The notes below the pieces were generated by a model that was not told where the DNA came from, searched no databases, and saw only the letters and a list, made by a program, of their open reading frames with translations. From Aliidiomarina minuta (GTDB lineage Bacteria > Pseudomonadota > Gammaproteobacteria > Enterobacterales > Alteromonadaceae), in the NCBI RefSeq assembly GCF_003987145.1, contig NZ_PIPL01000002.1, forward strand, positions 124,001 to 188,000: a stretch of DNA of 64,000 nt, read 5' to 3'. Position 1 is the first letter of the stretch. Each line of letters begins with the position of its first letter. Shown here piece after piece: positions 16,476 to 24,358 of the stretch. Both the position numbers and the translations under genes were made by a program.

Positions 16476-17495
16476 TTGAAAACCAAACCTTTATTACTGG
16501 CTGCTGTTATTGCCACTTCAATTGCGCTGCCAGCAATGGCGGCTGACCTGGAAGTATATGGACGAGCAAACCTTTCAATTGACGCCTTAGGTGACGGTGA
16601 AGATACCGGACTTAATGTGTCCAGTAACGCCAGTCGCCTTGGTTTTCGGGCGGTTACTGATATTGAAGGTGGGATGCAGGTCTTTGTCCAGTTGGAGCAA
16701 AATGTACGCTTTGATCAGCGCGGTGGTGACTTTGCAACCCGCAATTCTTTTGCGGGTATTCGGGGTGACTGGGGCCAGCTGCGTGTCGGTTCCTTCGATA
16801 CGCCTGGTAAACTAGTGCGATCCCAGGTCGATGTTTTTAACGATCGACTGGCTGACGTGAGAAACATTGCCAGTGGCAACGATATGAGTTTTGACCCCAG
16901 ATTCCGCAATGGTATCCACTACCGTGCTCCTAGTTTTAATAATGTAACTTTTGACGTGCACTACTCCCCTCATAACGACGTGGGTGCTACCACTACCAAT
17001 GACCGGGAAGCTATCAGTACTTCCATTACTTATAACAATGGCGGCCTGTACCTGGGGGCTTCTTATGAAAGCTATGAGACAGAAATTGACAATATGGAAT
17101 TGCAGCCTACTGCTGTTCGTCTGGGTGCCAGCTTTCCGCTGAACGATAACCTGACGTTGCTGGGTTTTTATCAGCACGCCAGCGACATTCCTGGTGGCGA
17201 TCGTCATGTATACGGTCTGGGTTCGAAGTATCGTCTGAGCGACAACTACTCTCTGATGGGCCAGGTGTATCAGTCTTCTGATAACGACACCCCGGATACT
17301 GGCGCGACCATGTTCTCGTTGGGTATTGATCGTTATTTGGCTGAGTCCACGACCTTGTATGCAATTCTTGGTATTACTTCGAATGAAGATCAGGCAGATT
17401 TCAGTGTCTCTTCAAGTGGCCGTGATACCAGGTTAGTGCCGGTAGTAGGGAAAAATTCTACGGGTCTGTCGGTAGGTATTGTGCACAAATTTTAA
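16476..17495 (+). CDS. Outer-membrane porin, probably phosphate-starvation induced
   Basis: A 339-residue porin paralogous to the one at 13.3 kb. The start is TTG at 16476, supported by GGAGAAGG just upstream and by a good signal peptide from residue 1 cleaved after LPAMA/ADLEVYGRAN. The C-terminus ends in phenylalanine (GIVHKF). A Pho box and -10 lie 45-78 bp upstream, and pstS follows 98 bp downstream. It probably admits phosphate or other anions across the outer membrane under phosphate limitation. It belongs to the general porin fold family; I see no specific resemblance to the OprP/OprO lysine-ladder channels. Confidence 0.87.
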   Translation: MKTKPLLLAAVIATSIALPAMAADLEVYGRANLSIDALGDGEDTGLNVSSNASRLGFRAVTDIEGGMQVFVQLEQNVRFDQRGGDFATRNSFAGIRGDWGQLRVGSFDTPGKLVRSQVDVFNDRLADVRNIASGNDMSFDPRFRNGIHYRAPSFNNVTFDVHYSPHNDVGATTTNDREAISTSITYNNGGLYLGASYESYETEIDNMELQPTAVRLGASFPLNDNLTLLGFYQHASDIPGGDRHVYGLGSKYRLSDNYSLMGQVYQSSDNDTPDTGATMFSLGIDRYLAESTTLYAILGITSNEDQADFSVSSSGRDTRLVPVVGKNSTGLSVGIVHKF

Positions 17496-17508
17496 GGAAA
17501 ATAATGTG

Positions 17509-17542
17509 TTGTCATAAAGCTGTCATTTAGTGTCTTTAAGAT
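17509..17542 (+). promoter_or_regulatory. Pho box and -10 of pstS
   Basis: TTGTCATAAAGCTGTCAT at 17509-17526 is a near-consensus Pho box with half-sites TTGTCAT and CTGTCAT separated by AAAG. A -10 element, TAAGAT (17537-17542), lies 10 nt downstream. This places pstS under PhoB activation on phosphate limitation. Confidence 0.9.
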
Positions 17543-17593
17543 GACATCGAGTTCTAAATTAAGTCCCACTACTTATCGGGCAACTGGAGAAAT

Positions 17594-18565
17594 ATGATGA
17601 AAAACCGTTTACTTACATTGTTTGGAGCTGCTGCTTTGACCTTGAGTGTACAGGCCTCAGCTGACGTAGACCCTAACCTGCCAGATTATGAGCGTGCTTC
17701 CGGTATTTCCGGCAATCTGAATTCAATAGGTTCAGATACCTTGAATAACCTGATGACGCTTTGGGCCGAAGAGTTTAATAAATTTTATCCGAATGTAAAC
17801 GTGCAGATTCAGGGTGCGGGTTCTTCAACAGCACCACCGGCTATCACTGAGGGCACAGCCAGTTTTGCTCCGATGAGTCGTGAAATGCGCCAGTCTGAGA
17901 TTCAGTCTTTTGAAGATCGTCATGGTTATCCTCCTTACGCGTTACCGGTAGCTGTGGACATGCTGGCGGTTTACGTAAACAAAGATAACCCGATTGAAGG
18001 CATGACTTTACCTCAGGTAGACGCGGTATTTTCAGCTACTCGCCGTGGTGGTTACCATGAAGATATCACGCGCTGGGGACAACTGGGTCTGACAGGCTCC
18101 TGGGCGAACCGTGATTTTGCTCTGTATAGCCGCAACGCCGTATCAGGTACTTATGGTTACTTTAAAGACAACGCGCTTTTTGGTGGTGACTTTAAATCCA
18201 GCATCAACGAACAGCCGGGTTCATCTTCAGTAGTGCAGGGTGTGACTGAATCTATCAACGGTATTGGTTATTCAGGCATTGGTTATGTGACTTCAGGCGT
18301 TCGCGCTGTGCCCCTGGCCCGTGATGAAGGCGATGAGTTCTTCGAAGCTTCTGCTGAGAATGCTGCATCTGGTGATTACCCTCTGGCGCGCTACCTGTAT
18401 GTTTATATCAACAAACATCCAAACCGCCCCCTGGACCCTATGACTCGTGAGTTTGTCAAAATGCTTTACTCAAAAGTAGGTCAGGAAGTGGTTCATCGCG
18501 ACGGCTACGTGCCTTTACCAGAGACCGTTGCATCCCGTGTTCGTTCTGAGCTGGGTGTAGATTAA
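17594..18565 (+). CDS. pstS: Periplasmic phosphate-binding protein PstS
   Basis: A 323-residue substrate-binding protein of the PstS family that delivers phosphate to the PstCAB transporter. A Sec signal peptide (MMKNRLLTLFGAAALTLS) is cleaved near VQASA/DVDPN. Phosphate-contact regions are visible as IGSDTLNN (about residue 45), the GAGSSTAPPAI loop (about 75-85) and RNAVSGTYGYFK (about 178). It is the first gene after a near-consensus Pho box and is followed by a strong terminator. That terminator probably lets PstS be made in excess over the membrane components, which have their own Pho promoter. Confidence 0.93.
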   Translation: MMKNRLLTLFGAAALTLSVQASADVDPNLPDYERASGISGNLNSIGSDTLNNLMTLWAEEFNKFYPNVNVQIQGAGSSTAPPAITEGTASFAPMSREMRQSEIQSFEDRHGYPPYALPVAVDMLAVYVNKDNPIEGMTLPQVDAVFSATRRGGYHEDITRWGQLGLTGSWANRDFALYSRNAVSGTYGYFKDNALFGGDFKSSINEQPGSSSVVQGVTESINGIGYSGIGYVTSGVRAVPLARDEGDEFFEASAENAASGDYPLARYLYVYINKHPNRPLDPMTREFVKMLYSKVGQEVVHRDGYVPLPETVASRVRSELGVD

Positions 18566-18584
18566 AAATTTGCTTAGGCAAGGA

Positions 18585-18612
18585 AAAGAGACACTTCGGT
18601 GTCTCTTTTTTT
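18585..18612 (+). terminator. Terminator after pstS
   Basis: A 10-bp stem, AAAGAGACAC/GTGTCTCTTT, with a stable TTCG tetraloop and a following T run. It lies between pstS and the second Pho promoter, consistent with attenuation of the downstream permease genes. Confidence 0.93.
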
Positions 18613-18637
18613 ACATTAAAATGACCGTTTAATGTCA

Positions 18638-18671
18638 TCGTCACATTACTGTCATATTGCGACGCTAGAAT
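18638..18671 (+). promoter_or_regulatory. Pho box and -10 of pstC
   Basis: TCGTCACATTACTGTCAT at 18638-18655 gives Pho-box half-sites TCGTCAC and CTGTCAT with spacer ATTA. The -10 element TAGAAT (18666-18671) follows after exactly 10 nt. A further TGTCAT at 18633-18638 could be an additional half-site. This gives pstC-pstA-pstB-phoU an independent PhoB-dependent promoter. Confidence 0.8.
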
Positions 18672-18710
18672 GGCCCCACTAAATATCTGCGACTTTGAGT
18701 AAAAGGTATT

Positions 18711-21005
18711 ATGACAGATTCACTAAACTTCAATAACGCCAGGCGTAATTCACGATTACCGAGTGCGGAACTGCGTGCAAAGCGACGCCGCATTCGCATG
18801 TTTAAGAATGGTCTATCACGTTTTGGCATTACTGCGGCTGGTTTTGGCGTAGTCTTTTCGCTAGCTCTTATTTTTATCTACTTGTTTTATGAAGTAATGC
18901 CGGTTTTTAAAGGCGCCAGCGTTACTGAACAAACCAGTTATCAAGCCCCTGGGGTAAGTCCTGATACGCAGGTTCTGCATCTGGTCATGGAGCGTTACGA
19001 AGAGCTTGGAGTTGTTTTTACGGATGACCGTCAGGTTACTTTTTTTGAGGCAGGCACAGGGCTTATACGTAATCACGAGGCTCTGCCACTGCCTGCAGAT
19101 GTAGAAGTTACCAGCTTTGCCAAAGCAGAAGAAATCAATGGTCTGGTAAGTTATGGTTTGAGTGATGGCCGGGTTGTATTAACCAAGCCCGAATACCGTA
19201 TTACCTATCCGGATGATGAGCGCCATATTGAGCCTTCTCTGGCGTTTCCTTTTGGCGCAGCTCCCGTTGAAGTGGATCCTGAAGGGCAGGCATTACGCCA
19301 ACTCGCGGTGCAGCAAAGTGCTCGTGGTGGGCGCACTACCATGGTGGTGGCTCAGACTGATGACAACAGATTGGTGATGGCCGAGCTGAGCACGCGTGAA
19401 GATATGTTCAGTGGGGAGGTGCAAACCCGGGCGAACTTCAGCAAGTTGCCTGAACTGAATCAGGAGATTGTACAGATTCTGGTCGATAAAGAGCTACGCA
19501 GTGTTTTTATCGCGGATACTGCAGGTTATGTGCATTATTTTGATATACGTAATTTTCGCCAGCCAGAGCTGACATTCTCAGCTAACGTGGGGCAGGGCGA
19601 ACCTGTTACCGCAATGGAATTTCTGGTCGGTGCGGAATCCCTGATAATGGGTACTGGGGACGGTCAACTGAGCCAGTGGTTTCTGGTACGGGATGAGCAG
19701 AATAACCGGGTGTTAGAGCGTATTCGTGACTTTCGTTCGCATGGCAGTGCGATTACCCGCATTGCTCCTGAATATACACGCAAAGGTTTTGTAGCAGGTG
19801 ATAGCGCCGGCCAGATAGGTATTCACTATGGCACATCGGCGCGTACTCTGTTGTTACAACCTACCGTAGATACCGAAGTTACAACCCTGGCTATTTCTCC
19901 GGTAAACCGTCGCTTGTTTACCCTGGATGCGAATAATCAGTTGCATGTTGCCGAAGTCTGGAACCGCCACCCGCAAATATCCTGGAGTGCGCTTTGGAAC
20001 AGGGTTTGGTATGAAGGTCGTTCTGACCCTGAATATATCTGGCAGTCTTCTTCAGCCAGCGATGAGTTTGAGTCCAAGTTCAGTCTGGTTCCTTTATCCA
20101 TAGGTACGCTGAAAGCTGCTTTCTTTGCCATGTTGTTTGCGATGCCGTTGGCTATTATGGGCGCGGTATACACAGCTTACTTTATGACCCCTAAATTGCG
20201 CGGCGCTGTAAAACCCACCATAGAGATCATGGAGGCCCTGCCTACGGTTATTCTGGGTTTCCTGGCGGGTTTATGGCTGGCGCCTTTTATGGAAAATAAC
20301 TTACCTGCTGTGTTCTCGCTATTGCTTGGTTTGCCATTGGTCATGTTGCTGACTGCTGTGGGCTGGAAGTTTTTACCTAAGGCCATACGTAACCGTGTAC
20401 CGCCTGGTTGGGAAGCTGCGATTCTGTTACCTGTTGTATTGTTGTTCGGTTGGTGGATGGTCAACCTGAGCCCCTGGATCGAGATTGCTTTCTTTGACGG
20501 CAGCATGCGCCAGTGGTTTACCGAGATGGGCATTACTTACGATCAACGTAACGCTATGGTGGTGGGTGTCGCCATGGGCTTTGCCATTATTCCGACGATT
20601 TATTCGATTGCCGAAGATGCGGTTTTCAATGTGCCTCGCCATTTAACTCAGGGCTCACTGGCATTGGGTGCCACCCCCTGGCAAACCGTGCTGGGTGTAG
20701 TCATTCCAACGGCCAGTCCGGGAATCTTCTCTGCTGTCATGATCGGTTTTGGCCGTGCAGTAGGTGAGACCATGATCGTGCTGATGGCGACAGGTAATAG
20801 CCCGATAGTGAATTTCAATATCTTCGAAGGTATGCGTACGTTGTCTGCCAACATTGCGGTGGAATTGCCAGAGACAGCGGTCGGCAGTTCGCACTTCCGC
20901 ATCCTGTTCCTGGCGGCACTGGTATTGCTTACGTTCACCTTTATTCTGAACACCATTGCTGAAATCGTACGGCAGCGCTTGCGCCGTCGATACAGCAGCC
21001 TGTAA
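18711..21005 (+). CDS. pstC: Phosphate ABC transporter permease PstC, large form
   Basis: A 764-residue permease, more than twice the length of the E. coli protein. A first membrane segment at about residues 40-62 is followed by a periplasmic region of about 390 residues (64-455). That region is rich in beta-strand-like repeats, for example VVFTDDRQVTFFEAGTG and VFIADTAGYVHYFDIRN, suggesting a beta-propeller-like domain. The conserved permease core runs from about residue 462 to the end. The EAA-type loop QGSLALGATPWQTVLGVV lies near residue 645, and GRAVGETMIVLMATG follows. Enlarged PstC proteins are known in marine gammaproteobacteria and Pseudomonas; the role of the extension is unknown. 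Confidence 0.92.
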   Translation: MTDSLNFNNARRNSRLPSAELRAKRRRIRMFKNGLSRFGITAAGFGVVFSLALIFIYLFYEVMPVFKGASVTEQTSYQAPGVSPDTQVLHLVMERYEELGVVFTDDRQVTFFEAGTGLIRNHEALPLPADVEVTSFAKAEEINGLVSYGLSDGRVVLTKPEYRITYPDDERHIEPSLAFPFGAAPVEVDPEGQALRQLAVQQSARGGRTTMVVAQTDDNRLVMAELSTREDMFSGEVQTRANFSKLPELNQEIVQILVDKELRSVFIADTAGYVHYFDIRNFRQPELTFSANVGQGEPVTAMEFLVGAESLIMGTGDGQLSQWFLVRDEQNNRVLERIRDFRSHGSAITRIAPEYTRKGFVAGDSAGQIGIHYGTSARTLLLQPTVDTEVTTLAISPVNRRLFTLDANNQLHVAEVWNRHPQISWSALWNRVWYEGRSDPEYIWQSSSASDEFESKFSLVPLSIGTLKAAFFAMLFAMPLAIMGAVYTAYFMTPKLRGAVKPTIEIMEALPTVILGFLAGLWLAPFMENNLPAVFSLLLGLPLVMLLTAVGWKFLPKAIRNRVPPGWEAAILLPVVLLFGWWMVNLSPWIEIAFFDGSMRQWFTEMGITYDQRNAMVVGVAMGFAIIPTIYSIAEDAVFNVPRHLTQGSLALGATPWQTVLGVVIPTASPGIFSAVMIGFGRAVGETMIVLMATGNSPIVNFNIFEGMRTLSANIAVELPETAVGSSHFRILFLAALVLLTFTFILNTIAEIVRQRLRRRYSSL

Positions 21006-21022
21006 ATCGAGGGTTAGAGAAA

Positions 21023-22693
21023 ATGAGACAATGGTTTCGTAGTGGTACTCCCTGGATCTGGTTAACCGGCGGTGCAGTTACTCTTAGCATCATCATGGTG
21101 ATTGGGGTTCTGGGGCTGATAGCGGTGCGTGGATTAAGTCATTTCTGGCCAGCTGATATCGCTGAAGTACAGGTGCAGAACCTGGAAACAGGCATACCAG
21201 CAGTTGTCATGGGTGAGGTAGTTCGTGCTCAGACGATTACTGCAGCGGCTGCCGAAGAAGGCGGTAACCCTGTGCCTGAAGGTGCAGAGTTAATGACTCG
21301 TTACCTGTTTAAGCAGGGTAACCGCGATGTCTATGGCCGTGATTTTATCTGGCACTTTGGTAACCTGCTGGGAGAATTTGAATACCCGACCGGTGTTTAT
21401 GCTATTGAACGCCGTGAGTGGGGCAATTTTTACGGCTACCCGGTAGCTCTGAGTAAAGATGGAGAGGCTTACCTGAATGCCGACAGTGCAGGTTTTCACG
21501 ATGCAGTGCAGGAAGCGGTAGCCCGGGCTGTACGTTTAAATGATGAGGCCGAAGTAATTGAGCGTCGTGACATCGGGCGCATGAATACGGCTCTGGAGCG
21601 ACTTCGTTTGCGTGAACGCGAACTGGACCTGAACGAAGTTACAGGCCAGGAGCGGGAAGTTGCTGAAGCTGAAATAGCTGAGACTCGGGCGCAGCTGGAT
21701 GAAGACTACGCAGAACTGCGAGCTGAGTTGGATATTCTGCAATATGAACGTGGTCGGGATAGCCTGTTGATGCGCACTGCAGATGACCGGGAAGTGAATA
21801 TTTCACTGGCACAAATCGTAGCTGTTACTCAGCCCAATGACATGTCGGTGTTGGCTAAGTTTGGCGAATACTTCTATCAGGTATGGATATTCCTGACGGG
21901 TGAACCGCGTGAAGCCAATACTGAGGGCGGCATATTTCCGGCTATCTTTGGCACCATAACCATGGTCTTTATTATGTCGATTATGGTGACGCCTTTTGGA
22001 GTGCTGGCAGCCATTTATCTGCGCGAATATGCTAAACAGGGCCCGGTTACCCGCATGATCCGGATCAGCGTTTATAACCTGGCTGGCGTGCCTTCAATTG
22101 TATTTGGTGTATTTGGCTTAGGTTTCTTTGTTTACTATCTGGGCGGCAATATTGATCGCATCTTTTATGAAGCGGCGTTGCCTTCACCTACCTTTGGTAC
22201 CCCGGGCTTGTTTTGGGCCTCACTCACCCTGGCCTTGTTGACCTTACCTGTGGTGATAGTGTCTACAGAGGAAGGTCTGGCGCGTATCCCAAGTACGGTA
22301 CGTCAGGGCTCGCTGGCGCTCGGTGCTACTAAGTCTGAGACCTTGTGGCGAGTCGTAGTGCCGTTGGCTACGCCAGGCATGATGACAGGTTTGATTCTGG
22401 CGATAGCACGAGCGGCCGGTGAAGTGGCGCCGCTGATGTTGGTCGGGGTAGTGAAATTAGCACCTAACTTGCCGGTGGACGGAGAGTTTCCGTTTATCCA
22501 TTTAGAGCGCAAGATTATGCATCTGGGTTTTCATATTTTTGATGTTGGCTTCCAGAGCCCCAACGTGGAAGCGGCGCGACCTCTGGTTTATGCCACGGCG
22601 CTGACCCTGGTGTTATTGATTGTAATACTCAACCTGACCGCGATAGGCATTCGTAACCGCCTGCGTGAAAAATACCGCAGCGACTCGGATTAA
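21023..22693 (+). CDS. pstA: Phosphate ABC transporter permease PstA, large form
   Basis: A 556-residue permease. The first membrane helix (about residues 13-38) is followed by about 250 periplasmic residues. This extension includes a charged heptad-like stretch at about 172-245 (ERRDIGRMNTALERLRLRER and following), probably a coiled coil. The conserved permease core starts near residue 309. The EAA-type loop RQGSLALGATKSETLWRVVV and ARAAGEVAPLMLVG are characteristic of PstA. It lies 17 bp after pstC. The matching enlargement of both permeases suggests that their periplasmic parts contact each other or PstS; this is inference. Confidence 0.92.
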   Translation: MRQWFRSGTPWIWLTGGAVTLSIIMVIGVLGLIAVRGLSHFWPADIAEVQVQNLETGIPAVVMGEVVRAQTITAAAAEEGGNPVPEGAELMTRYLFKQGNRDVYGRDFIWHFGNLLGEFEYPTGVYAIERREWGNFYGYPVALSKDGEAYLNADSAGFHDAVQEAVARAVRLNDEAEVIERRDIGRMNTALERLRLRERELDLNEVTGQEREVAEAEIAETRAQLDEDYAELRAELDILQYERGRDSLLMRTADDREVNISLAQIVAVTQPNDMSVLAKFGEYFYQVWIFLTGEPREANTEGGIFPAIFGTITMVFIMSIMVTPFGVLAAIYLREYAKQGPVTRMIRISVYNLAGVPSIVFGVFGLGFFVYYLGGNIDRIFYEAALPSPTFGTPGLFWASLTLALLTLPVVIVSTEEGLARIPSTVRQGSLALGATKSETLWRVVVPLATPGMMTGLILAIARAAGEVAPLMLVGVVKLAPNLPVDGEFPFIHLERKIMHLGFHIFDVGFQSPNVEAARPLVYATALTLVLLIVILNLTAIGIRNRLREKYRSDSD

Positions 22694-22697
22694 CAAA

Positions 22698-23570
22698 ATG
22701 AATTCACAGCAGAGTAAAGAAGCAGAAACTATGCAAAATGACGCGAATAAACAAACTAACCCAGGTATTAAAACTCAGGTTAACCTGAATACGTCGGCGT
22801 CCGACACAGCGAGTGCGCGGACTAAACTTAAAGTTAATAATCTGCGCCTGGCTTATGGCAAAGATGAAGCTTTAAAAGGCATTGATCTGGTGATACCAGA
22901 AAAACGGGTCACGGCATTCATCGGACCCTCAGGTTGTGGTAAGTCGACCCTGTTACGCTGTTTTAACCGCATGAATGATCTGGTTGATAACTGCCATATC
23001 AAAGGAGAAATCCTGCTCGATGGCGAAAATATATATGCTCCTAAGGTGGATGTCGCTGAATTACGTCGCCAGATCGGCATGGTATTCCAGAAGCCCAACC
23101 CCTTCCCTAAGTCAATATACGAAAACGTGGCTTATGGATTACGACTACAAGGGGTTAATGACCGCCGTACGCTGGATGAAGTAGTGGAAAGTTCATTGCG
23201 TGGCGCTGCCCTGTGGGACGAGGTCAAAGATCGTTTGAAAGACAACGCTTTTGGTTTGTCCGGTGGTCAGCAACAGCGTTTGGTAATTGCCCGTGCCATA
23301 GCTATAGAGCCAGAGGTGTTGCTGCTGGATGAGCCGGCGTCGGCATTGGATCCAATTTCAACGTTGAAAATTGAAGAGCTAATTAACGATCTGAAAGAAG
23401 ACTACACTATCGTTATTGTAACTCACAATATGCAACAGGCCGCGCGGGTTTCTGACCAGACGGCATTTTTGTACATGGGCGAATTGATAGAGTTTAGTGA
23501 AACCAATACGCTTTTCACGACCCCGGCGAAGAAACAGACCGAAGATTACATTACTGGGCGTTACGGTTAA
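22698..23570 (+). CDS. pstB: Phosphate ABC transporter ATPase PstB
   Basis: A 290-residue ATPase that energises phosphate import by PstCA. It shows Walker A GPSGCGKST, the Q-loop in GMVFQKPNPFPKS, the ABC signature LSGGQQQR, Walker B EVLLLDEPASALD and the switch histidine in IVTHNM. The first 40 or so residues are polar and poorly conserved. Starts at 22698 and 22731 are both possible, and an in-frame upstream codon overlapping pstA is less likely. The conserved domain begins at LKVNNLRLAYG. Confidence 0.95.
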   Translation: MNSQQSKEAETMQNDANKQTNPGIKTQVNLNTSASDTASARTKLKVNNLRLAYGKDEALKGIDLVIPEKRVTAFIGPSGCGKSTLLRCFNRMNDLVDNCHIKGEILLDGENIYAPKVDVAELRRQIGMVFQKPNPFPKSIYENVAYGLRLQGVNDRRTLDEVVESSLRGAALWDEVKDRLKDNAFGLSGGQQQRLVIARAIAIEPEVLLLDEPASALDPISTLKIEELINDLKEDYTIVIVTHNMQQAARVSDQTAFLYMGELIEFSETNTLFTTPAKKQTEDYITGRYG

Positions 23571-23595
23571 ACCGGCGCGTTAGCGGAGCAACAGA

Positions 23596-24312
23596 ATGGA
23601 ACATACAAATATTGGTAAGCACATTTCAGAGAAGTTCGATGAGGAGCTGGAGGGGGTGCGTAATGCCGTGTTGTCGATGGGCGGCATGGTCGAGCAACAA
23701 CTGACGGATGCTCTGAAAGCTATTCAAACTACGGACGTTGAACTGGCTGAAAAAATACTCAGGAAAGATAGTCAGGTGAATGATCTGGAACTGGAAATTG
23801 ACAGCGCCTGTACTCGTATTATTGCCAAACGCCAGCCCACTGCCAGTGATTTGCGTTTGATTGTAGCGACGTTAAAAACCATAGCTGATTTAGAACGCAT
23901 TGGTGATGAAGTGAAACGTCTGGCACGGGTGGCACAGGAAACCTTTAACAGTGAGCAGCAGCACTTGCTGGTGAACCTGGAAAACCTGGGCCAGTTGGTG
24001 GTTAATATGTTACGTCAGGCGTTGAATGCTTTTGCCCGCATGGACGCAGAAGCAGCACTGGAAGTACACCGTACGGATTCGAGCATAGATCGCCAGTACG
24101 AAGCTTTGTTGCGCCAACTGATGACCTACATGATGGAAGACCCGCGCAGTATCCCGAAAATTATGGACGTAGTCTTTTCTGCACGTTCACTGGAGCGTAT
24201 AGGTGACCGTTGCCAGAACATAGCGGAATACATTATTTTTAATGTACATGGTAAAGATGTCCGCCATACCTCTGCTGATTCGATGGAAGCGACCATCAAA
24301 AATAAGCGCTGA
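23596..24312 (+). CDS. phoU: Phosphate-signalling protein PhoU
   Basis: A 238-residue PhoU protein made of two three-helix bundles. The repeated metal-binding motif appears as TIADLERIGDEVKRLA (about residue 95) and SARSLERIGDRCQNIAEYI (about residue 200). PhoU links the Pst transporter to the PhoR/PhoB sensor pair and limits phosphate uptake. It ends the pst operon, 25 bp after pstB, and is followed by a terminator-like hairpin. phoB and phoR are not in this window. Confidence 0.95.
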   Translation: MEHTNIGKHISEKFDEELEGVRNAVLSMGGMVEQQLTDALKAIQTTDVELAEKILRKDSQVNDLELEIDSACTRIIAKRQPTASDLRLIVATLKTIADLERIGDEVKRLARVAQETFNSEQQHLLVNLENLGQLVVNMLRQALNAFARMDAEAALEVHRTDSSIDRQYEALLRQLMTYMMEDPRSIPKIMDVVFSARSLERIGDRCQNIAEYIIFNVHGKDVRHTSADSMEATIKNKR

Positions 24313-24328
24313 TTGTGGTAAGGAAGCA

Positions 24329-24353
24329 TGAAGGCCGGAATTTCCGGCCTTCA
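24329..24353. terminator. Hairpin between phoU and the BCCT carrier
   Basis: A perfect 10-bp stem, TGAAGGCCGG/CCGGCCTTCA, with loop AATTT lies between the convergent phoU and BCCT genes. The following sequence is only moderately T-rich, but the position and stability fit a bidirectional terminator. Confidence 0.75.
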
Positions 24354-24358
24354 TTCAA

